Shown: positions 24,762 through 37,746, counted from the stretch's first letter. The stretch is DNA of 64,000 nt from Tetraselmis striata (GCA_006384855.1 VCJN01001790.1:1-64000), one strand, 5' to 3'. The notes: generated from the sequence alone by a model not told the origin. Made by a program: numbers and translations.

Positions 24762-26337
24762 TTATATATCGCGTGGCAGCTGCACGATAATTTGCTTGAA
24801 GCATATCGAGGCGGTATGAAGAAGAACGCCCATGTTGCTAGACGTCCTTTCCTGATACATGAAATTTGGAACAACAACTTGGAGTGAGCTATCTCGTTTT
24901 ATCATAAACTTCTTCGTCCCATTTACAAAAGAACGATGATATTGTGTATCCATCATAAATGTACGTAGTTCCGAGACTGCCAGAGTCCATCTACGCCATG
25001 GTGAATACGTTTGCGGCTTAGATACGTATATGATGACTCTTTCACGTTAAGAGAGGGTGCGTAAAGCTATCAAACTGAATTGGACTATTATCATGGCCGA
25101 GCAAGCTACTTCCAGTATCCCCGGTGGTGGTGGTGGTGGTCGTGGTCGCGGTTGTGGCCGTGGGCGGGATAATGGTGCTTTGTCGAGGCGGTGGCCGACA
25201 TGGCGGCCGTCACTATATATAATGACCATTTCGACCCAATTGACATGGTCTTTGCTATGGCCATCAACATGATGCCCCAGCAACATATATCATCCGAGTT
25301 ATCAACCTACTGATGGTGACCGAGTGTTGCCATTGCTACATCGGTGCCTTCGATCATCTGTAGCACGGCTGTCCCAACAATATTATGATATGCCATGTTT
25401 TTTCCCGATACATATGTACACAACACACACACACACACACACATACACACACACACACACTACTCGATCGATTTGAAATGTCGACGCTGCATATGCAGAC
25501 CGCCGACGGCGGGCTTATTTGTTGTATGTGTATTTTTATCGTCCACGCCACATACAGCGTGATGCGCCGACTACGGTGGGACATCGTCGGCCAGCATGTT
25601 GTATCCCCATGGCTCCGCCACAACCCTGTATTATTGCAACTATTATATCCATCATCTCGCCGATATAATAATTCCTCCGGGTGCTCGGGTTGTGAGACGA
25701 CTGCTTTTGCTAATATGGACGTAATTTGTGTACGCGCGCCGTACGCGCATAAGAGCTTGATATTGCTGCTGCCCAGCCATACCCCACTTCGAGCCCCTCT
25801 GGTGTGCTCAGTTCAGCCACGGTTTTGAGGCTTTTCCCGTGGTTCAGCTTGCCGCTAATATGCCCCCGCACAGTCTGGCACGGTAAGCGCTATGATCTTG
25901 ATGCATTAATACGCCGCGCGCCGACGAAAGGTTGGTCACGCGTGGCCAGCAACTATCTGCGGCGGATATACTATCATATTTTACATCATATAATCATTTA
26001 TCTACAGTAATCACTCGCAAACACGACGAGCGCGCGCCTCAATACTTTCCGATTATGCCGGTTTCGTCAAATTCGACAAATTCCGCCGTGCTTATTACTA
26101 AGCGCCAGCATACCTAGGCCACAATCGGCATTTTTGTTAATTTACTATTAGTTACCTTTACTGGTATTTTACTAGTAAGAACATACCCCAAGCGTGCGGC
26201 GCGTTCCGCGTCAAGCATGCTGCCTTTTGAGGGATATTGCTCTCCGCATCTTGTCATGCTCGCCCACCGCATACCATGTGGAGCGTATGAATTCTGTCCA
26301 CAAGCGTGTGGCCACCAAGAACCGCGCTTTAATTCTT
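24762..26337. other. AT-rich region with a possible decayed transposon ORF
   Basis: A short ORF from ATG 25093 (MAEQATSSIPGGGGGG then Arg/Gly) is followed in other frames by protein-like pieces (DHFDPIDMVFAMAINMMP). At about 26280-26340 the plus strand reads ERMNSVHKRVATKNRALIL, reminiscent of the C-terminal end of hAT transposases. The frame is broken many times. A CA microsatellite sits at 25420-25460. I take this as a possible decayed DNA transposon, at low confidence. Confidence 0.25.
25420..25460. repeat. (CA)n microsatellite
   Basis: About 20 CA units with one interruption (ACATAC). Confidence 0.95.
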
Positions 26338-26349
26338 AATATGTTATTG

Positions 26350-27030
26350 ATGTGACAGTCATACGAGTGCGATATACTATATATCTACGAGATAGCACCT
26401 GCAATATGTGTCCGAGTACTAGTACGATGTGTACCTCGGACTGCGATGAGTATATGTACTGTAAAATGCTGCCAGCATATGGCAAGAGTTGTTCTTTTGA
26501 GACGACGAATAATGTCGCCTCGATTGTTGCACTGGTTTCGGAGCATGAGTTTCGATCCATGGACTTACTAGGGGTCACCGTTTCGATCCCCAATGTTGTC
26601 GAGAATTGGTGTCTCGCGGGCTGGCTGGGGGAATTGTAGTGTGACAATTATACGAGTACGAAATACTACGAGTTAGTACTTGTACTATGTGTACGAGTAC
26701 TAGTACGATGTGTACATGAGACTGCGATGAGTATAATTATGTACCGCCGTGTAATGTTGCCATGTGGCAAAAGTCGTTCTTTGAGCAGACGAATGTCGCC
26801 TCGATTTTTCATCGCGGGGGGGGGGGGGGGGGGGGGGAGGGGGGGATGTAGTGTGACAATCGAGGCGAAATTCGTCTCAGCAAAAGAACAACTCTTGCCA
26901 CACGGCAGCATTATATAGTACATACACTCATCGCAGTCTCAGGTACACATCGTACTACTACTCGCACACATATATTACATGTATTGACTCGCAGCATATA
27001 TATAGTACTCGCATAATTGTCACAATTGAG
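26350..27030. mobile_element. Foldback element with G-tract centre, plus partial direct copy
   Basis: The left arm (about 26638-26815) and right arm (about 26848-27030) are inverted repeats of roughly 180 bp: TGTGACAAT...CGAGTACGA on the left mirrors TACTCGCATAATTGTCACA on the right. Near the centre, AATGTCGCCTCGA faces TCGAGGCGAAATTC. A run of about 27 G lies at the turn. A third copy of the arm, in the same orientation as the left one, lies at 26350-26560. No coding capacity. It looks like a foldback or MITE-type element. Confidence 0.7.
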
Positions 27031-28100
27031 AATGTAGTGAAGTTATGTAGTGAAGTTGTATTAATATGTGAATTTGCGCTTGCGCTGGGTCAAGCAAAAC
27101 CCCAAGAACCCTAGCACCCCATGTTGATGACGCAATGATCATTCTTGACTTGTAAAGCGAGTAGATATAGTGCGCAACACACATTGTAACAAGGTGAATG
27201 ACCACTTTCGCTGCCGTCGCTGATGTGCTTGTGAGTCAAATGTGCTATATAAAACATGAGCTCTAGCAATACAGCATCCCACAAAAGTCTTTGCACACAA
27301 AAATCCGTGCGTATCCTCGCCTAGGTGCCCATGCCATGGGGCCACAGGCCATGGAGCCTTGTAATCCAGTGTATGCAAGCCTCCTACGCCGAGGAGGCAG
27401 CCATTTCTCCCGGTTATTGCACTTTTAGAATTGTTCTTCGGCAATGGCATTGTTTAGCATATGGCTAAAACCACAGAAAAACGGGCGATGAGTAGGGGGC
27501 AACTTGTTGGCGGCGTAGTTACCATCCGTCGCATATGCCCGCGCGCTGCCGGTGGTGGGTGGACGTATGCATGCGCTGTAAGACGACCGAGCTTCAGCCC
27601 AATCCATGCACGCTACCGATGCAATGCATGACATTTCCATGAGAGTGTGCTAGAAATGCCGCCGTCGTGATGGGGGCAATCATCCAACATTTTTCCAAGC
27701 TGCAAGATAAGCGCCGTTGGCCGCGCCTTGCTGGGTGAAAGTAGCACACATAAAGTGCCTTCAATTCCATATGTGCATGCTTTTACTGCCCGCACCGTAG
27801 GCTAAGCGCGGGCTGCCCCCCTCGACAACAATGTCGCCACTGCTGCACATCTCTGCGCGCATGTTGTAACACATGCCACCCATCATCCAAGGGGAAAAGC
27901 CAAAATGATGACGGGGTCCGCGCGACGTGGAAACCTATCCAAGGGCTTCTTGCGCATGGGAGCTTGCGTGAAAGGGCACATTACATGCCCCCATCATGCG
28001 CCCCCACCCGCATTCAGTGGGCTGGCTGGTATACCAGAACAGGGGGGGGGGGATAACTTTCATAGGCCACAACATTTCGAAATTTTATCGAATTGGGCTC
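27031..28100. other. Spacer
   Basis: No conserved protein, RNA gene or repeat recognised on either strand. Confidence 0.4.
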
Positions 28101-28153
28101 TAAATTAGTGCCATGGAAAGCGCAAGTCACGGGCTTTCCATCGCACTAATTTA
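28101..28153 (+). repeat. 21-bp stem hairpin
   Basis: Arms 28101-28121 and 28133-28153 pair over 21 bp with a single mismatch, around an 11-nt loop. The left arm begins TAAATTAGTGC and ends GGAAAGC. It could be the tip of a small foldback element or a small-RNA-type hairpin; no promoter or homologous second copy was seen in the window. Confidence 0.7.
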
Positions 28154-28939
28154 CAGATCGCACTAGACTTACGGGGTTTTTTAGATGCTCGCGCGGCGCG
28201 CGCTGTAAGAGTTGGATACGTGCTTGCCCCACCGTGTAGAGCTAGTTGCGCGCTACCATATGAAGCGGTTGCCAAAAGGTGCGCATGCTCATTACAAAAC
28301 AGTTCCCCGCCTACACGAGTACGTGCCTCGTGATATATAGGTCTTGTGTAACGCTGATGTGCGTGGGCATTATGAGCGGTTGGAAGGCGCACTGCGGGAT
28401 CACTCGCGGTACCATGCGAGCACATCTTTGGTCAGTCTATTGCTATATAGCCATGCCAGAGACTCCGCATGTGCTGCGCGTAGGAATATTTTTCTGAATA
28501 TTTGTGCTAATGTAACTCGAGATGTGCGAAATTCGTGCCTCGTTTTAACATCTACAGACACCTCAATGTACACGGCCAAATCTATTCAATCTAAAATATG
28601 GGGGTTGTAGCCAGCACTCCTACCCAACATACCCCTATATTAGGATTGGCGCCACGCGCTTCGAGTGCGCGTGAGCACAGACCCTAACCAAAGTAGGGTT
28701 TGTCATTTATTTTGAAGCGTCGTAGTGTATTCTTAAAATTAGAAAGTTCCATAAATTATTAGGCGCGGGTATCAACCGTATAATACATTAAATTACTAGC
28801 AGGCGCCAGCAGATGCGATATGATACGAGATCTACGTCCCATATGTGGTACGGGTTAGTAGCGACGGTCTTCCCTCGGCCCTCGCCGTCATATCTGCTGA
28901 ATGCCCCTTTAGACGGTTTGAGTACAGTAGTATCCCAAT
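28154..28939. other. Spacer
   Basis: No gene or repeat recognised. Confidence 0.35.
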
Positions 28940-29970
28940 ACAGATAAAGCGCTAATAAAGCAGCATGGACCGTAAGGTCGTAAGGATTATGGATACCGGC
29001 TGTAAATGAATACAGGTACTTGGTACGGTCATTAAGTCGGATTTCGGTATGCAACACATAGTAGACGACCGGATTGAGAAGGGTAAACGCACCATTGAGG
29101 CGCTGGATTCGGTACTAGTCGGTGGACGGGACATAATTCCTATTAATGTGCGTGTCTCTGTCTTTAAAACCTGTGTAATGCCGGGTTTAACTTATGGGTG
29201 TGAAGTATGGGGCATGGATAGAGCTAGCGGCGCAAACAAATTACAAACCGTACTCAATCAGTGCTTGCTGTGCCTCATTGGGGTGGGTAAAAACTCCCCT
29301 GGGGTGGCCATTGCACCGATGATGCGGGAATTGGATATTGCGCCCATAGAGGCTACGGCGGCTGCGGCACGGGCTCGGGCGTTCCTTTAAGCATCCGACT
29401 TGAATACATGTATATATAACCCATTTAGTAGATCAGCCAAGTCGGGCGCGCCCTAAGACGTGGACGTCGGCGGGGACTGTGCGGTGGTTAGATCGAGTAG
29501 CTAGCTAGGGCGAACGTAGGGCTAGCTGAGGGGGCGCACCTTCCACTTGAGTGGAGGTCACTAGCCGCGCGCGATGCCGCTAAACTAGTAAAGGCATCGG
29601 TGTGGGCGCGTTACGAATCGTCGGCATCGTTAGCACGCAATAACACATGGGGTATATATGTCCATGCGTCCTATGCGTCAAACCCGTTGCCACAGTACGG
29701 TGTGGCGGGTGCCCAGCGGGGGTTGTGGCCAGGCTGCACATTATGATACAATACGCACCCGAGTATTTACCACTACCCGCCGATTGGCCCGGATTCATGC
29801 CATGCCTGAGCGGTTCCTTGAACACTGCCATGCGTGTAGTGGCGGAGGTGAATCTGAGACTATCGAACATATGTTGGTGGAGTGCCCGCGGTGGGGGTAT
29901 CACCGTCATACACCCCTGCACATAAGTTTGGGGTCCCTTTTCGGCAGTCTCAAGACTTCAGAAGTCTAGG
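28940..29970 (+). pseudogene. LINE (non-LTR retrotransposon) 3' remnant
   Basis: The frame at 29049-29390 contains VRVSVFKTCVMPGLTYGCEVW, with KLQTVLNQCLLCLIGV after it, typical of the region just after the reverse-transcriptase core in LINE ORF2 proteins. Just upstream, NEYRYL precedes a frameshift, matching the usual YKYLG motif. At 29830-29900 comes CHACSGGGESETIEHMLVEC, the C-x2-C-x8-H-x4-C zinc knuckle that ends many LINE ORF2 proteins. Stops and frameshifts separate these pieces, and the RT active site (YADD box) is not present. It is a 5'-truncated, decayed copy. Confidence 0.7.
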
Positions 29971-32640
29971 GTACCTGAACGTAGGGCATATGAGATGAAA
30001 CCCTGGAATCTCAGAGGGTTTTATAAAACCTGCATGATGAGGGGCTGAAACCGAAGCTTAAAGACCTTTGACTGGGGAATCACGCTGCAATTGGTGCGTG
30101 GATGGGCGTCGCGTGCAACTGCACCAAAACCGGGGTCGGTATCACGCACACGCCGACGCGCGTGAATAGACAACCAAACGGCGGGATGGCCATGAACGCG
30201 TGAGGAAACACATTGGCGAGGGGCTCGGGTGCGTTTGGTTGGGGTGCAGCCGTGTGGGCGGCGGCCAGTACATGTCGCGTTGCAATACTGGCATGGCATC
30301 AGTGTCGGCCACGCGCAGCAACACCCCATTGACTTTAAAACGCTATAACTTCTCAGGGTTTGCTCAGAAAAAACTTTTTAAAACTACCACGCAATTCCTC
30401 GTTCAAATCTGCGTCGAAAACAATCTTCCAAAATCAAAAATCTTTTTTTGGGTCCCCGGAAAAAATCCCCAAAGATGATCATCCAAGTTGCCCCTCACTG
30501 CCTCATGTGCCCACCCATATCGGGCTCGTGGCTTTGCGCCAAGTGCGTGTCTAAGCCCCATACTCAGTTGCGCGAGAGAGTTGTGTATGTGGATGACCAC
30601 GGACCACCAACACCTGGCATGTGCCACCTCCTAGCGATACACACATCTACCAGCCAAAATGCCAATTTCCACAGCATTTTTCAAGGAATTTCATGTTAAT
30701 CAAAATCCACGCCCCTACCGCGCCACCCCGCCCACGAAACGGTGCAACTCGCATTCCACCACGCGCCCCCATAGTAGAGCATTGCCCTACACCAAGGGGG
30801 CCATCGAGCGCCTCTCCTACGTGCGGTCGCCACAGAAACAACCGTATTTTCACCCCAAAACTGCTCCCCACAGTGGCCAACTTGTCGTTGGGGTGTCACG
30901 TCGTGCCTATAGCGACATGCTTTCAGTGGCCTACACGCACGGTGTGTGCAAATTATGCCAAGGGCCGTATCCACCGAGTTTGGTGCGACGAGTGCCGCAA
31001 TTTCCATAGGTTTGGACGGTTGGCGCAACCCACAACTTTCTGGCGCCAACGCATCATGCAATGATTTCGCGTTTTTTGAAAGGGCGCCCACAAATGGTCG
31101 TGTTGTCGCGCGGGTGGGTATAAAGCGCACAATAGGCGTTCGCCCGAACTATTCCCACTGTAGTTAGCATGTATGCACATGCAGCCGGCGTTATCCTCGC
31201 CCATGCATGCGCTTTGCGATCGAAAATGCAAAACCCGGACTTATGTGGAAAGGTGTACTTTGGGTTGTTCGTTCCCGAGCTACTAGTAGTTCAGGGATTT
31301 TATTACCCCCTTCCTATACATGAATGATAACTTTTTCTTAACTCGTAACGGTACCCGGTACGGGTACAGTGGACGGTCAAGATCTCGTCCATCTGTGCCC
31401 GCGGCGATCTGACGGTCCGTGTAAACCGGGTATCGCTATTGATAATTATCATTGCTAAACCTAATTATCTATCCCGAAACCGCTCGGGAATGAGGAGCGC
31501 TAGAGTTATTACAGATAATGATAACTTTTCCGTCCCGTACGGTACGTTTTTAACGCCCGTGTGCCCGCCGCCCGCCTGTACGTGTCGCCTCTGCCACCCG
31601 GTCCGACCGCCATTGCGGACCATCAGCTCGAGATCCCCGCCCGCGTTGCCCCCCTGTGCGCACCTGTAGGCGCACCCACAGGCGCCCAAAGGACCCACAG
31701 GCGTCTGCACCGCACGCCCACAGCGGCCATCGCGCCACAGATATGCGGAGCCCCTCAGCTAGCAGCGGGACGCGGGCCCGCGTGTCGCCCGCCGCGCGGA
31801 GGGTAGTGGCGACGATGCTCGTCCCCTAAGCCACCGTAATCCCACAGTTCGTTGATCATCTTCGGTGTCGTACGGGCGGGGCGGAAGTCGCTGCGCTTGG
31901 CTGGGCCGAGGAGGTGTCGGCAAGTGGGTTTGGGTGGAGGATGCGGAGTGCGGGCGATGCCGGGTGAGCTGCCCGGTACCGGTACGGTTCCCGCGGGAAT
32001 CCGCTATCCTGTGCGGGCGGCGGTGATGACGGAATGATAACTTATCATTCGCACTGTATCGGACCGTGGCCGCGATATAAATGATAAAGTCACCAGGAAA
32101 AGTTATGAAAGATAGTTATGAAAGTCTGTAAGGATTAAGGATTATAGGAAGGGGGTTAGTAGTAAGATTATTGCGTCAACACCTGAGGACTTAGCTGCCT
32201 TTATTTTGGGCGGGGTCTCCCCCTCCCTTCACGGCGCCCTGGATTTTTTTTTTACTAGGAAGGGAAATTTTTCCAGCTATGGCGTCGGGCCCTCATCCCT
32301 CACATTGCCTTCTTTGTTGCACATGTATGTGTCGCACTCCCGAAATGCTTTGCTCCGCGGGTAGGGCTTGCCCCAACTCGCATTACTCGAATGGGCCGAC
32401 GCCCAAACGGGTAGGGCGGACCTTTCGTGGTCAGTGCCGGGTATTTTGATGGCAGTGTTTTCGACGGTGATCGTCCACCAGTGTTGGAAATTCTGTCACT
32501 GGCAGCTAATTAGTCTTGCAGAATGCTGCGGCAATTTGCTTGATTACTATAACGGAGAGTCGCCTACCCAGGGCTTTCCGTAACTGGATTGCTGCCTAAA
32601 CGGCCGTCGTAGAGACGCTGCAAGGGTTTCACTCGGGGGT
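29971..32640. other. Repetitive spacer without a convincing gene
   Basis: At 30478-31070 the plus strand has short pieces with paired cysteines (CLMCPPISGSWLCAKC at about 30510; VWCDECRNFHRFGR at about 30990) that could be a decayed zinc-binding protein. From 31320 to 32110 the motif ATGATAACTT recurs at least four times, with an 11-bp inverted pair (ATAACTTTTCC at about 31522 and GGAAAAGTTAT at about 32097). Nothing else recognised. Confidence 0.35.
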
Positions 32641-32897
32641 CCTGTCTCGGGGGCGGGAAAAAAAGGATTGTGGATACACCCAGCAGTCGCGCCCTGGTCC
32701 TATCCTTGCGTCGTCCTCTTCCGTGGCACTAAGGCTGCGAGCATAATCGTTTATCGCTCTTTCACGGCTGCGAGCAGTAGGCATTAGCAGCGTCGATACT
32801 GCTCGCACACAGAGCAACCGCTTCCGGCCCGCTGCCAGCAGCACGTCTCGAGGCGCTCCGAAGCCCAACTCAGTGGGGGGCCCCCTTGCTGCGCGGC

Positions 32898-35800
32898 ATG
32901 GAGCGGCTCGTCGCAGCCGCCGTAAACGGCCGCTCCTTACTTGCGGGGCAGGGCGTCGCGCGCGCGGCAGCGGTGGCGGCAGTGGGCACGCTGCTGCCAC
33001 CGCTGGAGCGGCTGCTATGCGTCGGGCGGCAAGAGCGAGCTCTTTCGCAGCTGAAGGCGAGTACCGACGACAAGGGGGGCCGTGTCGTTATTGCTCGCAG
33101 CCGCCCTGCGCCCACAACCCCCCCCCCCCCCCCCCCCCCCCACGGGCCCGCCTTGCAGGCCTGCGCCCCCATCACCTGGGGCTAACCCTGCACATGTTCC
33201 TGTGGCCTGCCAACACTACCCCAGCAGGCCCCTCAGCCTCCCACAGCAGGCGCGCAGGCAGCTGCGTTTTCAGTGCGCTCATGCACGCCCAACAGCTCGC
33301 TGCAGGTGGGTGTCCCCCTCTCATCGCTCTTCCCTGGTGCCGACGCCAGGCGCTGCCCAACCCTGCTACCCTCCTCACAGCAGCCCCAACCGCCATCTTT
33401 ACCGGCACAACCCCTGCTCCGGCGGGCGCAGCCAGCCCTGCAGCTATGCTGAGCCGCAGTCCGGCGCACGTCTGGCCTCGCAGGCGCACAGCAACCCCCG
33501 GTCCGCCCGGCCCACCTCCCTCCTCCTGAGCTTCCTGCTAGGCAGCGGCTGCGGCGCGGCTGGCACGGCCGTATACACCTCTTCCGCCCTCAACAGCGTG
33601 CCGGAGGAGGGGTGCAGCGCGGGCAGCAGGGGGCCAAGCGGCTGGGGCGGCCCCCAGAGCACCGCCTGGTGGGACCACACTCGGCTGCAGGAGGCGGTGG
33701 GCGGCCTGCTGGGTGCTGCTGCCGCCGCAGCCTCTGTCGGAACAGCCAAGCGCTCCCGCGTGGCACAGCTGGAGTCCGCAACCGACACGGCAGCCGGCGC
33801 CCTCGGCCGGCACTTCATCGCGGACGCGGCGGCAAAGGCCTTCCCGGCGGTCGTCAACATTACTGTCAACCACAACGTTGCGCCACCGAGTCGCAGCTTT
33901 GGGGTGTACGGCGGAAAGTGGGCCCCGCCCTTCCCCCCTCCATCCCATCCCATCCTCTCTCTCTCTCCCGCTTCTCTGCTGCCTATTGAAACTTATGCTC
34001 TGCAAGTGGGACTCGCGATCCCGGCAGGTGCGTTCCTTTGTGAGTATATTTAAAATATGTTATGTATATTTATAAATATCGTAGCACGTAGTTGCCATAT
34101 ATTCACAGGAGGAAGCTGCTAGGAGCAATTAGATCACGATCTATTCAAGCCAAACTAACACACATCGCTGCGTCTGCGCGTGAGAAGCCGCCAATTCCAG
34201 AATATACCGTGACAGTTACTGAACGTTAGAATGCGCTTTATATTGGGACTCGTAAGCGTGCGACTCAATTCTCATTTATAACATTTTAGACTCGCTCGGT
34301 GATACTCTGGTCGGACTGTGTTGGTTTCCAATGCGTTGCAATGTTCTGTCCACGTGTTCCAAAAACTATCAGTTTATAAGTAGTGAGTAGCCAGTAAGTA
34401 GTGTTTGCGGGTGCGTCAATGTTCTGCCCCGATCCGCGGGCGGCATGACTGGTACGCCACAAGAGCTCAGGGGCCGGCCGCCCTGCCAGCCCGGATGCCG
34501 CTCACAGGGTGCGGCGCCAGGGCGGCACTGACAGACGGGGCGTCCCGGCGGCGCAGGTCCTCCGGGTCGGGCTTCATCATCGACGCGGGAGGCGTCATCC
34601 TCACCAACGCCCACGTGATCCTGGACAGCAGCGGCCGGCAGCCGGCGACCGGCATCACGGTCACGCTGCAGGACGGGCGCATCCTGGAGGGCGAGGTCGC
34701 CAGCTTCGACCGCGTGAGCGACATCGCGGTGCTGCAGGTCCGCAGCCGGGAGCCGCTGCCCGTCGTCAAGCTGGGCAGCAGCATGGGGCTGCGCGTCGGG
34801 GAGTGGGTCGTCTCGCTCGGCAGTCCGCTGCACCTGCAGAACAGCGTCACCCACGGCATCATCTCCTGCGTGGACCGCAAGGTGGGTCTCCCGCCTGCAC
34901 AAACCCGCTCCGCCGCGCTAGCCCTGCCCCAGCATAGCCCCAAAAGCGCGCATCACCGCGGCGGGACATCGGTGTGGGAGCTGTGCAATGCAGCAGCTGC
35001 TTGCAATCTGGTGTACAGTCTGCGCCGGGACGCCACACGGCCGCCTCTCCTCTTCTGTGGGGCATGGATTTTGTAGGGTTCAATAGGGTTTTGAGTGGCT
35101 GATCCAGTCGCTGTCACTGCGCGATGTCCGTGAACAAATCTACACGTGCGCGCCGACTGCGCCGTTTTCAACAGGACAGCATATCCCCCAGCGGTAGGTG
35201 AGTGAGCTTTGTCCGGGTTTTAGGGTTTTAGGGGGTAGGGGTGTCTAAAACCCTACATCGTCCTTAACCCCCAAAACCCTAAAACTGGGTGCTCTCCCTG
35301 CACCCGAGCAGGCAGCCCCCCCCCCCCGCCCCCCCCCCCTCCCCCCCCACTGCGCAGGACCCCAACTCGCCAGCCGTTCCTGGTCAGGTCAGCTGGCATG
35401 AAGGAGGTGCTAAAGCCGCGCCGCCCCGCCACGCGCTGCTCGCAGGCGGTGGACCTGGGCCTGGCGGGCGCCTGCCCGGAGTACATCCAGACCGATGCGC
35501 CAATCAACCAGGGCAGCAGCGGCGGCCCGCTCGTCAACCTGGACGGCGAGGTCATTGGTATGACGGCCATGAAGGTGCGCCTCGCCGCCCGCCGCACCAC
35601 CTGGCAGCCGTCTCCGCACCCCTCAGTCCACATGAGACCCAGCCGAGGCGGGCGTCCTCACGACTCCCGCCCCCTCCCTTGTGCGGCAGGCGCTCGCCGC
35701 GGATGGCGTCAGCTTTGCCATCCCCATCGACACGGCCAAGCAGATTGTGGAGCAGCTCTCCGACAAGGTGCCTTCCCTCACCTACCCTTCGCTACACAAC

Positions 35801-37205
35801 GCGCATAGGGACCCCCCACGCCCCCTCTCCCCTATCACCACCACCACCACTGCCTCCGCCCCTTGCATGGCCATCACCACCATAGTTCGTGTTGATGTCC
35901 CCCCTCCCCCCCCCCCCCCCCCGCCCCCCCAAACCTCCCCTCCCCTCCTTCCTGATGCCTACGCATGCAATGTAATGAATCGGCTTGGTGTCGCGCAGGG
36001 GCGTGTGGTGCGGCCGTACCTCGGCATCAAGATGCTAGCGCTGAACCCGCAGATTGCGGAGCAGTTGAGGCAGCGGGACCCGCGCTTCCCCAACGTTCAG
36101 GTGAGTGGAATGATCGGTGTGCTCCATTGATCGCTATGGGGGGGGATGGGCTTCTGGCTCGGCATCCGGTGGTGCCCGGTTCCGACAGAGCCGCCGGCTG
36201 CGCCGCTGCAGGAGGGCATCGTGGTGGTGCACGTCAACCCCGGGCAGCCCCGCAGAGCGCGCAGGCCTGCAGAGCGGCGACGTCATCGTGGACTTTCAGC
36301 GGCGCGAGCAGCGCGGCCCCAGCCGGCCCGGCAACATGTGCACGGAGCTCATCTCCGCGCTGAGTCAGCACGTTGGCAGCGCCCTTGAGCTCACGGTGCG
36401 TGGCGTCACCCCGAATAACGCGCGACTCAACGGTCGCCGCCGCATGCTGTTTATTGTATGTGTGCACGAGCGACGGCCCGGGTATAAGGACAATGCGAAT
36501 AAGAACCGGCCACGCCTGCCAGAGTCAAATGTAGACGAAACCAGAGCGGAACCCTACGGAATGTTCTTCTAGCTTCCATGCAAACCCAATTATGGGGTTA
36601 TATTAGGGTTTGTGTAGGTATGCCGGCACCAATAGTAGTATATTGGTGATGCGGGCCAATAATAGTAGAGGTGATGTTATAATCGCCTGAATGTTATGTG
36701 TTGAATCTGGCGTGGCCGTGGCGGGTCCCAGTGCTCATCACATCTAATGGTATACGCGTGTGAACCTCTCCCATTTTATTGTGTGCTTCTCTAGGCGCTG
36801 GCAGCGTACTGTGTGTGTGTGTGTGTGTGTGTCTGTGTCTGTGTGTGTCTGTGTGTGTGTGGAAGACTAAATGTTTGATGATAAAGCAGCTCATGCCGCT
36901 TTGACGATTGATATAACATGCATTGACCATAGAGTGGTCGGATCACCTATGCCCTTCTCTACTCTGCTATATGTCTGGCACATTTATAATGACCGCCGTT
37001 CATGGTTAAAAGAGTAAACGCGGCGCTGTTATCAGCCAAGCCTGGAACGGAGTCCCGACCAGGCGGGTCAAGGGGAGGCATTGCATGGCTGAGTACCGCA
37101 GCCCGGCGCATGTGGTGCTGGCAGGTGCTGCGCTCCGCCGCTCCTGGCAGCACGGCAACACACCGCATCAAGGTGAAGGCCTCGGAGGCCGTCTCGCGGG
37201 ACTAG
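32898..37205 (+). CDS. HtrA/Deg-type serine protease with PDZ domain (HTRA2-like)
   Basis: HtrA proteases degrade misfolded proteins, and eukaryotic HTRA2 acts in the mitochondrial intermembrane space. Exons: 32898-33056 (possible GC donor), 33250-33305, 33492-33917, 34557-34881, 35446-35574, 35690-35767, 35999-36100, 36212-36395, 37125-37205. Phases fit throughout, about 512 aa. The N-terminus is Arg/Ala-rich and targeting-like, then a membrane-like segment ([16 protein letters not shown]). The pre-protease strand is [10 protein letters not shown]. The catalytic triad is intact: His about 233 in TNAHVI, Asp about 269 in SDIAVLQV, Ser about 347 in QGSSGGPL. The PDZ part begins RPYLGIKM. In its exon 36212-36395 one extra base near 36244 breaks VVVHVNPG from [17 protein letters not shown]; the exon is 184 nt where 183 would keep phase. 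This may be a sequence error or a recent lesion. The first two exons are the least certain. Confidence 0.85.
35206..35290. repeat. Telomere-like foldback in HtrA intron
   Basis: GTTTTAGGGTTTTAGGGG faces CCCCAAAACCCTAAAAC across about 40 bp, inside the intron between the exons ending 34881 and starting 35446. Confidence 0.75.
36811..36860. repeat. (GT)n microsatellite
   Basis: GT/CTGTGT tract of about 50 bp inside the last HtrA intron (36396-37124). Confidence 0.9.
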
Positions 37206-37636
37206 TCCGTCTGCGCCACCAGAGCGCGGCGACAGCCACGGCGGCATCGCAAGGCTGCAGCCCAGGCGCACATGCTGGCGGGGGCGACGCTTCTACTGGC
37301 CGCGGCGTTCGGCATGCGGCCTGTACAAGCAGCACTGCGGCCATGGCCAGCAGCGCCGGTGTTGTCTTGCCTGGGTTAATATACGTTGTATCAGTTTTGA
37401 AATATATGATGTCAGGGTCGGACAACCTGTTCCTCAACCGGGCGGCCGGCCACCGTGTATTGGTATGCATGATCATTCCGAGTACTCCCACACCAAAGAC
37501 AGAGACACGCGCAGCCATCGGGTCATGACACTAAACCAGCTTGCCGCTTGGACCGGGTGCGGCAACACCTGACTTTCCGCCCAGCTGCCATTGAGATCAG
37601 CCTGGCATGGCTGTACCGTACAGACGTCGTTACCTA

Positions 37637-37705
37637 TCCGATCGGTAGAGCGGAGGTCTCCTACTCAGGAGGTCCCCGGATCGATTCCCGGCTCTCTCAT
37701 GTCAG
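37637..37705 (+). other. tRNA-like sequence, possible SINE head
   Basis: The segment has a D-arm/A-box-like start (TCGGTAGAGCGG), an anticodon-arm-like GGTCTCC-TACTCAG-GAGGTCC and a T-arm-like GGATCGATTCC. The anticodon and T stems each have a mismatch and no clean acceptor stem is visible, so this is not called a tRNA gene. The following repeats carry GGGGTTCGAATGAGG, a B-box-like motif, which suggests a tRNA-derived SINE. Confidence 0.3.
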
Positions 37706-37746
37706 GGCAATATCGAAAGGGCCCGTGTCCTGGGATTACTCGATTG

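Noticed and set aside
31320..32110. Element bounded by the ATGATAACTT repeats
   Set aside because: Only an 11-bp inverted pair and scattered direct copies; no consistent boundaries or target duplication.
37637..37705. Functional tRNA gene
   Set aside because: Mismatches in the anticodon and T stems and no clear acceptor stem; kept only as a tRNA-like remnant.
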